Positions 1 through 8,562 are shown, counted from the first letter of the stretch. The stretch is DNA of 18,662 nucleotides from CAYGKP01 sp964350605 (GCA_964350605.1 CAYGKP010000026.1:1-18662), one strand, 5' to 3'. The notes: generated by a model not told the origin, from the sequence alone. Numbers and translations: made by a program.

Positions 1-900
1 CTCATAGACCATCCCGTGATCGAGGAGGAGCAGCAAGCCTTCCTCCGGCTCGCCATCTTGGTAGGCAATGAACCCTTCGGAGGCCGGATAGGTCTCGACC
101 CGATCGACCGAGCGGCCAATCGAAGCGAACAGCTTTTCCTTGTAGGGTTCAAAGTTCACCCCGCCGTAAACGAACAGCGAGAAGTGGGAAAATACCTCAC
201 CGACGGGCTTCCCCGTCCGCTCGATGATGCGGTCAAAATACATCTGCACCCAGGGCGGAATCCCCGAAATTAGTGACATGGGTTGGTCAATCGTCTCGTC
301 GATGATTGAGTCCAATTTCGTCTCCCAATCTTCGATGCAGTTGGTCTGGTAGCTGGGTAGTTGACTGCGCTTGAAATAACTGGGAATGTGGTGATTGACA
401 ATCCCAGATAAGCGGCCTGTCAACACGTCTTTGGTCTTGGTTAGGGTCGGGCTGCCCGAAAGAAAAATGAGCTTCTTCTCGACAAATTTCGCGTTGCCCG
501 AACGGTGGATGTAGCACAAGAGAGCCTCCCGCGCGCCGCGCAGATGATTCGGAATCGACTCGCGTGAGATGGGAATGTACTTGAGGCCCGAGGTCGTTCC
601 CGAGGTCTTGGCGTAGTACAACGGCCGACCTTTCCAGAGCACATCCGGTTCGCCCGCCACCATGCGGTCAACGTAGGGCCGAAGGGCTTCATAATCCCGC
701 AGGGGAATGGCCGCTTTCAAATCGCCGAGATCGGAGATCTGCGCGAAGCCGTGGTCCTTTCCGAAAGCGGTTTCAATTGCGCCCGCCATCAGATGGGCCA
801 ACTGCTTGCGCTGCGTTGCCACCGGGTCGGCAGACCAACGGCGAATCTTCCGCACAGTACGCGCAGCGAAAGGTTTAGCCAGGAAAGATTTGAGGCCCAC
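1..900 (-). CDS. GH3-family acyl-adenylating protein, 3' part missing
   Basis: The 300 visible residues read as the N-terminal part of a GH3-like protein, the family of plant acyl-acid amido synthetases that also occurs in Bacteroidota. The adenylate-forming motif TSGTTSG lies at residues 99-105, followed by KYIPIS, as in the ATP-binding loop of this superfamily. The family is about 500 residues long, so roughly 200 are outside the window. I chose the GTG at 900 because it gives MGLKSFLAKPFAARTVRK, which resembles the usual start of bacterial members. A TTG lies nine bases further upstream, and no clear ribosome binding site is visible. The gene starts 25 nt after the dnaA stop on the same strand and may be co-transcribed with it. 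The family assignment is fairly sure. The substrate is unknown; bacterial members are mostly uncharacterised. Confidence 0.8.
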   Translation of the reverse strand, partial: MGLKSFLAKPFAARTVRKIRRWSADPVATQRKQLAHLMAGAIETAFGKDHGFAQISDLGDLKAAIPLRDYEALRPYVDRMVAGEPDVLWKGRPLYYAKTSGTTSGLKYIPISRESIPNHLRGAREALLCYIHRSGNAKFVEKKLIFLSGSPTLTKTKDVLTGRLSGIVNHHIPSYFKRSQLPSYQTNCIEDWETKLDSIIDETIDQPMSLISGIPPWVQMYFDRIIERTGKPVGEVFSHFSLFVYGGVNFEPYKEKLFASIGRSVDRVETYPASEGFIAYQDGEPEEGLLLLLDHGMVYE

Positions 901-925
901 GGTGGGCAAATTACGAAGGACGTGC

Positions 926-2347
926 TTAGCCCGCCTTCAATTTCAGTCGGCGTTGCAATTCCTGAATCGAGGAAAGGAAGCGACGGTCGGTATCCATCAT
1001 GTCACCCACCGTATTGATGGCGTGAATGACGGTGCTGTGATCGCGGTTGCCGAAGTGATAGCCAATGGCCTTCAGCGACAGGTTGGTGTACTCCTTGGCG
1101 AAGTACATGGCCACCTGGCGAGCCACCACCACCTCGCGCTTGCGGGTTTTGGCCTTCATCAGGTCGATCGACACATCGTAGTAGTCCGAAACGAACTTCT
1201 GGACAAAGTCAATGGTCACATCGCGCGCCGAGTCCGAGACAATGTTCTCGAGGGTCTGCTTGGCCAGGTCCAGGTCGATCTCCCGGCGGTTCAGCGAAGC
1301 ATGCCCAATGAGCGAGACAATCACACCTTCCAAATCGCGCACGCTGGTGTCAACATGATAGGCCAGGTATTCTACCACCTTATCAGGCACCCGAATGCCA
1401 TCAGCCTCGAGCTTCTTATAGATGATCGCCATGCGCGTCTCGTAGTCCGGTGCTTGCACGTCGGCAGTCAAGCCCCATTTAAAGCGTGAAATCAAGCGTT
1501 CCTGCAAGCCCTGCAACTCCTTCGGAGGACAATCCGAAGTGAGAATCAACTGCTTACCCGCTTGGTGGAGGTGGTTGAAGATGTGGAAAAAGATGTCCTG
1601 GGTTTTCTCCTTTCCGGCCAGAATGTGGACGTCGTCCATGATGAGCACGTCCACCTGCATGAAGTACCCGGCGAACTCCTGAAGGCTGTTCGACTTAAAG
1701 GCGTCAATGATCAGGTTCGCGAAACGATCGGCTGAAACATATAGGCACAGCTTGTCGGGATGATTCTCGCGCAGGCGATTTCCAATGGCTTGTACCAAAT
1801 GCGTCTTGCCCAAACCCACACCCGAGTAGATCATCAGGGGATTGAACGAAGTAATGCCCGGCTTGCCCGCAACCGCAATGCCCGCGCTGCGCGCCAGCCG
1901 ATTGCAATCTCCCTCGATGAAGGTCTCGAAGGTGTAATTGGACCGCAGCGTGGTCAGCCAAGGCGGCGGAGGGGCCTCTTGTAGCGAAACAGCGGGATTC
2001 GAGGTGCTTTTGGCAATTTCAGGTATTGCATTATTCCGTGCGGAGCCGCCCGTAGGAATCTGAACTGAAAAGGGGTGTTGTTGGGCATTTCCTTGATCGA
2101 TGATCACCGAATATTCCAGCTTTGCCCCCATGCCCAACTCGCGTTGAAGTGCCTCTCTAAGCAAATGCACGTAGTGCTCTTCCAACCACTCGTAGAAGAA
2201 TTGGCTTGGCACTTGAATGGTTAATACTTCCCCTTCGAGCCGCAAAGGGACAATCGGCCGAAACCATGTTTGGAAACTTTGCTCCCCCACACGCTCGCGC
2301 AGGTAGGATATGCATGCGTTCCATACTGATTTACAGTCTTTTACCAT
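926..2347 (-). CDS. dnaA: Chromosomal replication initiator protein DnaA
   Basis: DnaA binds DnaA boxes at the replication origin, forms an ATP-dependent filament and melts the origin for helicase loading. The product is 473 residues. Domain I begins MVKDCKSVWNACISYL. A variable linker follows to about residue 135. The AAA+ domain starts near NYTFETFIEGDCNRLARSAG. Walker A is SGVGLGKT at 175-182, Walker B ends in DD at 238-239, and the RLISRF box follows. Domain IV carries the DNA-binding signature GNRDHSTVIHAI near the C terminus. The first Walker A position is Ser where DnaA usually has Gly. The frame stays open upstream to 2506, but the added residues are low-complexity and unlike DnaA, so ATG 2347 is preferred. 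The closely spaced GH3 gene follows. Confidence 0.97.
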   Translation of the reverse strand: MVKDCKSVWNACISYLRERVGEQSFQTWFRPIVPLRLEGEVLTIQVPSQFFYEWLEEHYVHLLREALQRELGMGAKLEYSVIIDQGNAQQHPFSVQIPTGGSARNNAIPEIAKSTSNPAVSLQEAPPPPWLTTLRSNYTFETFIEGDCNRLARSAGIAVAGKPGITSFNPLMIYSGVGLGKTHLVQAIGNRLRENHPDKLCLYVSADRFANLIIDAFKSNSLQEFAGYFMQVDVLIMDDVHILAGKEKTQDIFFHIFNHLHQAGKQLILTSDCPPKELQGLQERLISRFKWGLTADVQAPDYETRMAIIYKKLEADGIRVPDKVVEYLAYHVDTSVRDLEGVIVSLIGHASLNRREIDLDLAKQTLENIVSDSARDVTIDFVQKFVSDYYDVSIDLMKAKTRKREVVVARQVAMYFAKEYTNLSLKAIGYHFGNRDHSTVIHAINTVGDMMDTDRRFLSSIQELQRRLKLKAG

Positions 2348-2548
2348 TTCAATTGATGCAATTTTCACGAGGAATCGGCCGAAAAAACAGGCCGAAAAAC
2401 CCCCAGCGGTCTTCAAAAATGACCAAGTGTAGGCGAAAAAAAAACCGGCCGAGAGACTTGACATTTCGCCCCAACCAACAGAAGTGCAGCAAGGGCATTG
2501 CCGCAAAGAAGTCGCTTACTATAGTTATATATTTTCTTTAATAATTAA

Positions 2549-2557
2549 TGCGGATAA
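2549..2557 (-). promoter_or_regulatory. Possible DnaA box
   Basis: The plus strand reads TGCGGATAA, so the minus strand reads TTATCCGCA, one mismatch from the DnaA box TTATCCACA. It directly follows an AT-rich patch and lies about 200 nt upstream of dnaA. It could serve DnaA autoregulation or be part of an origin. It stands alone, and a nine-base match with one mismatch can occur by chance. Confidence 0.25.
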
Positions 2558-2628
2558 GTTTCGGAGGCTCTCCCCTCTTTTCTCACTTCCACTCAGCATC
2601 AAAAGGTGTTGCGCATCCGGTCAGCCAA

Positions 2629-2642
2629 CCCTTCGGGAAGGG
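2629..2642. repeat. Small perfect inverted repeat
   Basis: CCCTTC GG GAAGGG is a perfect palindrome of 14 bases that would form a short hairpin in the leader of the CHAT gene, about 110 nt before its start. No T-run follows on either strand, so it does not look like an intrinsic terminator. An operator or leader-RNA hairpin is possible; chance is also possible. Confidence 0.35.
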
Positions 2643-2666
2643 AACGATGTAACGATTCCAATGCCC

Positions 2667-2690
2667 CTTAGCAAGCCCCCCTTCGCTAAG
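2667..2690. repeat. Inverted repeat upstream of the CHAT gene
   Basis: CTTAGC (2667-2672) and GCTAAG (2685-2690) are perfect inverted arms around a C-rich 12-base loop, about 65 nt before the CHAT start codon. There is no T-run, so it is more likely an operator or an mRNA leader hairpin than a terminator. Confidence 0.35.
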
Positions 2691-2754
2691 TAAATGCCAC
2701 CCTTTCTTGCACCCACTGGGCATTCCTGGTAATTTACCCATCATCCCCACCCCC

Positions 2755-5700
2755 ATGATGCAACGCCTGACCGCCGTTTTTCTTCTTCTTCTTTCAGTTG
2801 CCAACCTACAGGCCGCCGATCCCGCCAAAGCAATCGCCAAAATCAAGGCCAAAGCGAATGCTGCCTTTTGGTCGGGCGAGTACCGCGAAGCACTTCAATT
2901 GAACAAAGAGCTGGCAGATACCTATCGGAATGCGGGCCAAGCCTACAAAGCCCAAGCCACTGCCACTAAACTTCGCGAGGCACGCATACAAGTGGCCCTC
3001 GGGCAATTCGATAACTACGAAGCCACTGTCAAGGATGGACTCGACGCCTTGGCCGCTGTTGGCGGAAAACCCAGCACCGTTTACGCTAGCGGATTGGTAG
3101 AAGCGGGCTGGGCTTACTTGGAGGCAGGCAACTACATCCAGGCTGAGGAATACCTCTCGCAGGCACGCGAAAACCTGCGTTCCGTCACCGAGTCGGACCC
3201 ACTAGTAGCGCAAGCCGTCGAACGCTTGCAACTGCAAATCTGGATGGGCGAAGGTTATTACCTGAAGGGGCTTGCAGCCATGGTTGACGCGCAGTCACAA
3301 GCCAAAGCACGAATTGTCAAAACCGAACCCTACGTAGACCCCAAATCAGGTCAGACTAAGGTTCGAAAGCTAAAAGGGTCCGAACTGCGGGACCGCAAAC
3401 GGGCCTACGCAGAATTGCTGAACCTAGAAGCCGAGTTTCATATGCGCCGCGGTGCCTATAAGGATGCCCTGGTCAAGCTCGCGGGTGCCACTCGGTACAT
3501 TGAAGATCAGGTCCACAAGAAAGACGTTACGATGGTGCGCAACCTCTACCTGCGCGGGCGCACCAAACAACTCGCCCTTTTGCCAAAGGACGCAACCAAG
3601 CTCTTGGAAGATGCCCTGGAGCTAGCAGGAAAAGCCAAGCCCTATAAAATCGAGCCGACCAGCCGGTTCCATCAAGAAATCTTGGACGACTTATTGGATG
3701 TACTACGCAACAGCAAAGAAGACCGAGACGCTAAAAAGCTGGCCAATGACTTCGAAGGAAAGGTTCGCCGCTATTTTGGGGAGAAGAGCCTGCGGGCTGG
3801 CCGCGAACTATACAACGACGCGCTTTGGCACGAGTCCAAAGGACGCACGGAGAAAGCCGAAGAAAGCCTTGCGGCACTGTTTAACGAGCCGAAGCACTTC
3901 CCGGCTCGTCTGCTCGAGCGAACTGAACCCCTGTTGTTATCCATGCATTGGCATGCGGATGCAGGACGGACTGCCGCCGCTCGCGTGGCCTTGGATGATT
4001 ACTTGACACTTTTTACCGATCTACTCCCGGCCGATTGCCCCAGGTCGCGAATGGCAAAAATGGAGGAAGCCATTTTTGAAATTGAGTACGGTGCTAAACT
4101 TGACATAGCCGAACGAATCTTGGTCGAGAACTTTGATCAAGTCCTCAAAAAAGAGCTCCATCCTCAGCACCTTCATTACCTGCGGTACTTGGATGCCGAA
4201 GCCAAACTCTATTCGCTTACTGACCGCTACCAGAAAGCGGCCACAGTCCTGGAGGAAGCCGCGACCCTTGCCAAGGAAAGCTATGGCGAAAAAAACTTCC
4301 GTTACGCGGTTCAAATGGAGCAGTTAGGTGCGCAGTACATTAACATGGGCGAGTACCAGAAGGCACGGGAAGCGCTATTGGCCTCACGCGCGACGTTTTT
4401 GCTGCCAGAAAACCGCAAGCATCCTGGGTACAGTTATACCCTGCGAAGTTTTGGGCGGCTCTACATGATTCTGGGCCGATACGACGAAGCCGAAGAAGTG
4501 CTCGACGAAGCCCTGGAAATCGCCGAAGAGCGGGGCGTTGATTTCGACGTGGAAGAGTTTACCGAGCTCTACTTGCGCCGAGGCAGGTATTCGGAGGTAG
4601 AAGAATTACTGAGAGCCTCATTGGACCAAAAAAGCAAGCGGTACGGTAAGCACCACCGCAGTTTGGTTGGGACTTACCACCAACTGGCGAAGCTCTACTT
4701 GTTAACGGGCAACTACACGGAAGCCGAGCACAACCTTCAAGCCGCCGAGCGGATCATCCTGAAGGGCGACGCAGCACGTAGCTTGGCACAAGCCGAGAAC
4801 CTGAAGGTACGCGGCCAGCTCAACCGGGAAATTGGGGATTATCCACTCGCCGAGGAGTTGGAAACCGAAGTCTTGGAACTGCAAAAGGACCTTTATGGTC
4901 GCGACCACATTGAGGTGGCAAACACCATGAAGGAGCTTGCGCTGGTCAAATACTTCAACGGGCGGTCAAAAGAAAAGGTCGAACCCCTCTTCATCGAGTC
5001 GCGCGAGATTGTTCAAAAGGTACTGGGCAGCAACAACCCGTCCTATGCGGAGATCCTTCAAGACCAGGCCTATTACTATAAGGAAATTGGCCGCTTAGAC
5101 GAAGCGGATCGCCTGTACGATCAAGCACATTCCATTTGGCTCACCCGCTCGAACTTGAAGAAAAACAACGTTCAATCGGCGGAAATCCTGCTGAACAAAG
5201 GCGACATCGCCAAACTCAAGCGCGACTACAAACGAGCCTTAGGCCTATATGAGGAAGCGGCCACCAAGTACCGAAAAGTCTTCGACGAGCAGCACCCCGA
5301 TTACGTCTTCTCTCTTTCAAAGATTGGCCAAGTGCAATACATCTTGGGCGACCAAAGGCGGGCAATAAAAACCATCGAAGAAACCACTAGTCTTTACAAC
5401 AGACTGATTATCAACTACTTCCCTGCTTGGTCGGAGCGCGAGCGCACCCAGTTTTGGAACCGTGTCAAACTCGACTTCGAGTTCTACAATACCCTGGCGT
5501 TCTCGAGCTCAGAGCGAAATGAGGCCATGGCCGCCAACGTGTACGACCACGTGTTGAACACCAAAGCCTTACTACTGAATTCATCCATTAAAGTGCGCCG
5601 CCAAATCTTGGCCAGTGGTGATTCCAGCTTGATTGCTGAGTTCAAGGAATGGCAGGAGAAAAAAGAACAATTGGCTGCAGCTCTTTCCCTTTCCGCCGAA

Positions 5701-7467
5701 GAGGTTAAGGATCAGAATATAAGCCCAGAAGCCTTGCTAAAGGACATCGAACGCTTGGAAAAATCGCTCAGCACCCGTTCAGAAGCCTTCTCATCGCGGC
5801 AGTCGCAAGCGGTAAGTTGGCGCGACGTACAAGCCAAGCTGAAGCCGGGTGAATATGCCATCGAAATCATCCGCTATCGGCACTACGATGTGACCTTCAC
5901 CGATTCGGTCATTTATGCGGCCCTCATCCTTTCTCCGCAAACAACAAAGGGTCCCCGCGTGGTCACGCTACCCGCCGGACGAGATCTGGAAACACGGTAC
6001 GTGAAAAACTACCGCAATGCCATCAAGTACAAAGTAGCCGACAGGATCTCCTACAACATCTTCTGGGCCCCGATTCACGACATAGTAGGCGACAATTCAC
6101 GGATCTATTTCAGCGGCGAGGGCGCGTTTAATGAAATCAACCTTGAGGCGATCTCAACCCCTGACGGGCAATATGTGCTCGACAAGAACACCATCATTTT
6201 GGTCAGCAACACCCGGGACCTGCTCAAACCGCGCCCCAGCCTTTCGTCCAGCGACAAGCGGGCTGTCATGTTAGCCAACCCGACACTCTACGACATCCGA
6301 GCTGGGTTGCCTGAAGGCGATAGCGTGAAAGTAACTTTGGCCGACAGTATGTACGCTGAGGCGAAGGACGAAATTCTGATCGAAGAAGCGGACGGCATTC
6401 TGGCCAAGGCACGTCATGGCATCAAAATACACACCGAGGATAGCCTGTACGCCCGTAGCGAGGACAAGCTATTGATCCGAACCGAGGACAGCCTGTATGC
6501 CACCGAAGCAGACAGAATCAGGATCACGGAATCGGACAGCCTATTGATTCCAGGCTCAACGACCACCTACATCATAGCAGAAGATGGTGTGATCGCTCGC
6601 CAAGAAGACGGCGTTTTGATCGAGACGACGGATAGCGTTTTTGCTCGCACTGAGCACCGCCGGCTGATCCGAACCGAGGACAACGTGGTGGCCAACGCCT
6701 ACCACAACCGCCCGATTCGCGATTCGGATCAGATCATTGCCACAGGTGAAGACCGTGTGCTAATTGAGGAAAAAGACCAAATCACCAACGTGGCAGCGTA
6801 TCGCCAGTTGAAAATCCCCCAACTGCCAGGCACCGAATTGGAGGTAAGCCAAGTTTCTGCGCGCATGAAGAAAAACAACTGGCAGGTGGAAGCCGTCACC
6901 TATAATGAGGCGACCGAGGAGTTTGTCAAAGGGGTCCGAAATCCGTTCATCTTACACGTAGCCAGTCATGCCTTCTTTAGTGAGGACCGCGACCAGGACG
7001 AGAGCGAGGTGTCAACCGGTACGCGTCGTGCGCTCACCAATCCCTTACTCAAGTCTGGTTTGTTGCTCCGTGGATCGGGTGACATTCTCGAAACCCGCGA
7101 GAACGTCTACGAATACAACTACGAAAGCGGCGTGTTGACCGCCTACGAGGCCATGAACCTAACACTGGACAGCACACAGCTGGTCATGTTATCAGCCTGT
7201 GAAACTGGTCGTGGCGACGTGGTCAATGGCGAGGGTGTCTACGGACTTCAGCGATCGCTTCAAGTAGCGGGGGCTCGCTTGATTGTCATGAGTCTTTTCA
7301 AAGTCGATGACAAGGCGACCCAGGAGTTGATGAACGAGTTCTACTCCAACTGGTTGGACAAAAACATGCCCATCCGCGAAGCACTCATTGCTGCCAAAAA
7401 GACGATCCGCGTGACCTACCCCGAACCCATCTACTGGGGTTCGTTCGTGATGATCGGCCTGGAATAA
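2755..7467 (+). CDS. Exported TPR-CHAT (caspase-like) protein with octad-repeat insert
   Basis: The product is 1570 residues. It starts MMQRLTAVFLLLLSVANLQAADP, a clear signal peptide, which fixes the start at 2755 or 2758; the upstream in-frame TTG at 2707 adds non-signal residues. Residues about 25-890 are TPR-type helical repeats with recurring A/G-x-Y-x-x-A and D/E-A-E elements. Residues 890-1020 are a helical linker typical of Bacteroidota TPR-CHAT proteins (FPAWSERERTQFW, TKALLLNSS). The CHAT domain covers about 1020-1570. Its catalytic His is H1405 (HVASHAFF) and its Cys is C1482 (LSACETGRG), so it should be an active cysteine peptidase after export. Residues 1188-1347, between the two halves of the fold, are 20 octapeptides. 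The neighbouring minus-strand operon ends only 13 nt away. Substrate and partners are unknown. Confidence 0.9.
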   Translation: MMQRLTAVFLLLLSVANLQAADPAKAIAKIKAKANAAFWSGEYREALQLNKELADTYRNAGQAYKAQATATKLREARIQVALGQFDNYEATVKDGLDALAAVGGKPSTVYASGLVEAGWAYLEAGNYIQAEEYLSQARENLRSVTESDPLVAQAVERLQLQIWMGEGYYLKGLAAMVDAQSQAKARIVKTEPYVDPKSGQTKVRKLKGSELRDRKRAYAELLNLEAEFHMRRGAYKDALVKLAGATRYIEDQVHKKDVTMVRNLYLRGRTKQLALLPKDATKLLEDALELAGKAKPYKIEPTSRFHQEILDDLLDVLRNSKEDRDAKKLANDFEGKVRRYFGEKSLRAGRELYNDALWHESKGRTEKAEESLAALFNEPKHFPARLLERTEPLLLSMHWHADAGRTAAARVALDDYLTLFTDLLPADCPRSRMAKMEEAIFEIEYGAKLDIAERILVENFDQVLKKELHPQHLHYLRYLDAEAKLYSLTDRYQKAATVLEEAATLAKESYGEKNFRYAVQMEQLGAQYINMGEYQKAREALLASRATFLLPENRKHPGYSYTLRSFGRLYMILGRYDEAEEVLDEALEIAEERGVDFDVEEFTELYLRRGRYSEVEELLRASLDQKSKRYGKHHRSLVGTYHQLAKLYLLTGNYTEAEHNLQAAERIILKGDAARSLAQAENLKVRGQLNREIGDYPLAEELETEVLELQKDLYGRDHIEVANTMKELALVKYFNGRSKEKVEPLFIESREIVQKVLGSNNPSYAEILQDQAYYYKEIGRLDEADRLYDQAHSIWLTRSNLKKNNVQSAEILLNKGDIAKLKRDYKRALGLYEEAATKYRKVFDEQHPDYVFSLSKIGQVQYILGDQRRAIKTIEETTSLYNRLIINYFPAWSERERTQFWNRVKLDFEFYNTLAFSSSERNEAMAANVYDHVLNTKALLLNSSIKVRRQILASGDSSLIAEFKEWQEKKEQLAAALSLSAEEVKDQNISPEALLKDIERLEKSLSTRSEAFSSRQSQAVSWRDVQAKLKPGEYAIEIIRYRHYDVTFTDSVIYAALILSPQTTKGPRVVTLPAGRDLETRYVKNYRNAIKYKVADRISYNIFWAPIHDIVGDNSRIYFSGEGAFNEINLEAISTPDGQYVLDKNTIILVSNTRDLLKPRPSLSSSDKRAVMLANPTLYDIRAGLPEGDSVKVTLADSMYAEAKDEILIEEADGILAKARHGIKIHTEDSLYARSEDKLLIRTEDSLYATEADRIRITESDSLLIPGSTTTYIIAEDGVIARQEDGVLIETTDSVFARTEHRRLIRTEDNVVANAYHNRPIRDSDQIIATGEDRVLIEEKDQITNVAAYRQLKIPQLPGTELEVSQVSARMKKNNWQVEAVTYNEATEEFVKGVRNPFILHVASHAFFSEDRDQDESEVSTGTRRALTNPLLKSGLLLRGSGDILETRENVYEYNYESGVLTAYEAMNLTLDSTQLVMLSACETGRGDVVNGEGVYGLQRSLQVAGARLIVMSLFKVDDKATQELMNEFYSNWLDKNMPIREALIAAKKTIRVTYPEPIYWGSFVMIGLE
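6316..6795 (+). repeat. 20 tandem octapeptide-coding units (24 nt each)
   Basis: These 480 bases code for 160 residues that divide without remainder into 20 units of eight, pattern [EST/A]-D-[SGRQK]-[LIV]-x-[AI]-x-x. Examples are EDSLYARS, EDKLLIRT, EDSLYATE, EDGVIARQ, EDGVLIET, TDSVFART and EDRVLIEE. Units ending in YA-type and LI-type hydrophobic pairs tend to alternate, giving a 16-residue superperiod. An identical 18-mer, TGATCCGAACCGAGGACA, occurs at 6473 and 6665, exactly 192 nt (eight units) apart, which supports growth by in-frame duplication. Units 5, 10, 11, 15 and 17 are degenerate. The regular hydrophobic spacing suggests beta strands, possibly a solenoid or beta-roll, but this is inference. 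Confidence 0.85.
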
Positions 7468-7480
7468 TTACCCGCCCTCT

Positions 7481-8510
7481 CTAGTACAGGTTGTTGCGAC
7501 CTTTGAAGTCCTCAAGCGCAGGACCGAATAGCTCTTGGTTCGAAGCGGCCAGTTCTTCATAGGCCAACCAGGCTTGAAGCAGCATGCCATTCTGCTCGTA
7601 GAACGCCGGCAAGGCCAGCTGGATCAAGCCAGTCTTGCCTTCCAATTCAACAAGTAATGCTTCACGTTCGGTTTTCAACGCTTCGATCTGATCCTCGGAA
7701 GGAAAACGCACTTTCACCTCCTGTGCCAGCTCGCGACTGCGCAGCAAGAGCAAGGCACCTGCCTCTGCTTCAACAGACGAGAAGGCGAGAATGCTGTCGT
7801 TGTAGGCAGCCGTAGCGACCGTTTCCTCGAACAAACTCACCAGTTCGTATTCGCCCGAAAGCACGCCGGTAAACGGCAGCGGCAGTGCTTCTCCTGGGAG
7901 AGCCACTACATCGGCAGGAAGCTGGTGAAGCGCTGCGTAGCCGGATNNNNNNNNNNTAGCCGGATCCACCTCCTTCTTCACTGGCTTCGGCCTGTTTGTC
8001 GCCCTTGCCACGCTTTCGCTTCTTACCAAAGGATAAGGAGGGAACGCCGATGGGCGAATCAGAGGATTCCAGTCCACGGGTGAACTGCGAGTTCTCGCTA
8101 ACTCCACCGCCGCCGCTGCCTCGTGGGTTGCTACTTTGGCCATGTTCGTACGCGCCAGTCGAAGAGTATTTCGCGCCGCCGCTCTGCCCTTCCATCTTAT
8201 CACCCAGGTACTTGAGGTACTTCTGAGAATAGGTATTGGAACCGCTGTTGAGGCTTCCCATCGTGCCGGCCAAGTCGTGTTCGCCTTGTTTGTTCATCAT
8301 GACCGTTTGGCCACTCACGTGGATCAAACCAATGTAGCCTCCATTGACTACCTGCACCTTCGAAGTACCGGGAAGCTTCTGGCCCGGCGAGGCGACTTTC
8401 CAGGTATCCAGGAAAACCTTCGAGCGGCCATCGGCTGACATGACTTTAAAATCGGACTGCGCGATCAGAAGACTGGGCAGCACAAGAAGGAGTAAAACAA
8501 GATGACGCAT
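7481..8510 (-). CDS. Exported FecR-like/Ig-like protein (paralogue A, interrupted by N gap)
   Basis: A signal peptide covers residues 1-18 (MRHLVLLLLVLPSLLIAQ). A beta-rich FecR-like domain follows at about 19-82, with GGYIGLIHVSGQ at 58-69. Then comes a low-complexity linker with Gly runs and a basic stretch FGKKRKRGKGDK, an Ig-like domain, and a helical tail (ALPAFYEQNGMLLQAWLAYEEL) resembling a TPR hairpin. The part before the N gap and the part after it lie in different frames. Removing the ten N plus one copy of the nine bases TAGCCGGAT repeated on both flanks joins the frames through GGGSGYAALHQ and gives 336 residues. The gene is thus probably intact. It is a paralogue of the gene just upstream and the last of three on this strand. 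No enzymatic motif is visible; a periplasmic or envelope role is inferred. Confidence 0.75.
7947..7956. other. Assembly gap (10 N) flanked by a 9-bp overlap
   Basis: The nine bases TAGCCGGAT occur immediately left (7938-7946) and right (7957-7965) of the N run. Treating them as an unmerged contig overlap removes 19 bases and restores one reading frame in the surrounding gene. The gap is most likely an artefact with no missing sequence. Confidence 0.85.
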
Positions 8511-8562
8511 GGCTGAAGGGATTTCTTTCTCTTGAAGTTACGACGCGGCGGGCTGAAATGCA

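Larger units (their letters stand above)
2348..2754. other. Divergent intergenic region between dnaA and the CHAT gene
   Basis: This 407-nt stretch holds no convincing gene; short open frames in it give protein unlike any family. It must contain the promoters of both dnaA (minus) and the CHAT gene (plus). Visible elements are GGCCGAAAAA-type direct repeats at 2377-2388 and 2390-2400, an AT-rich patch at about 2518-2550, one DnaA-box-like nonamer at 2549-2557, and two inverted repeats at 2629-2642 and 2667-2690. A sigma70-like pair TTGCCG (2498-2503) and TATAGT (2520-2525), spaced by 16 nt, points toward the CHAT gene. Bacteroidota promoters normally look different, so I do not call it. The region is a possible regulatory or origin-like segment, but a single box is not evidence for oriC. 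Confidence 0.5.

Noticed and set aside
707..1489. Long plus-strand open frame opposite dnaA
   Set aside because: It lies antisense to dnaA, which is certain, and its His/Val/Gly-rich product is typical of a shadow frame.
2348..2506. Upstream extension of dnaA to 2506 (53 extra codons)
   Set aside because: The added residues (Cys/Phe-rich, SAGFFFAYTW) do not resemble DnaA domain I, while the ATG at 2347 gives a typical start.
2484..2693. Small plus-strand frame in the dnaA/CHAT intergenic region
   Set aside because: It crosses the AT-rich patch and both inverted repeats and shows no protein-like composition.
6316..6795. RTX calcium-binding repeats
   Set aside because: The period is eight, not nine, and the GGxGxD core is absent.
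2755..7467. TPR-CHAT as a type III-E CRISPR (Craspase) component
   Set aside because: The protein has a signal peptide and no gRAMP/Cas7-11, Cas1 or repeat array is in the window.
7770..8203. Two separate or frameshifted genes around the first N gap
   Set aside because: Merging the 9-bp overlap gives one continuous frame with the same domain order as the neighbouring paralogue.
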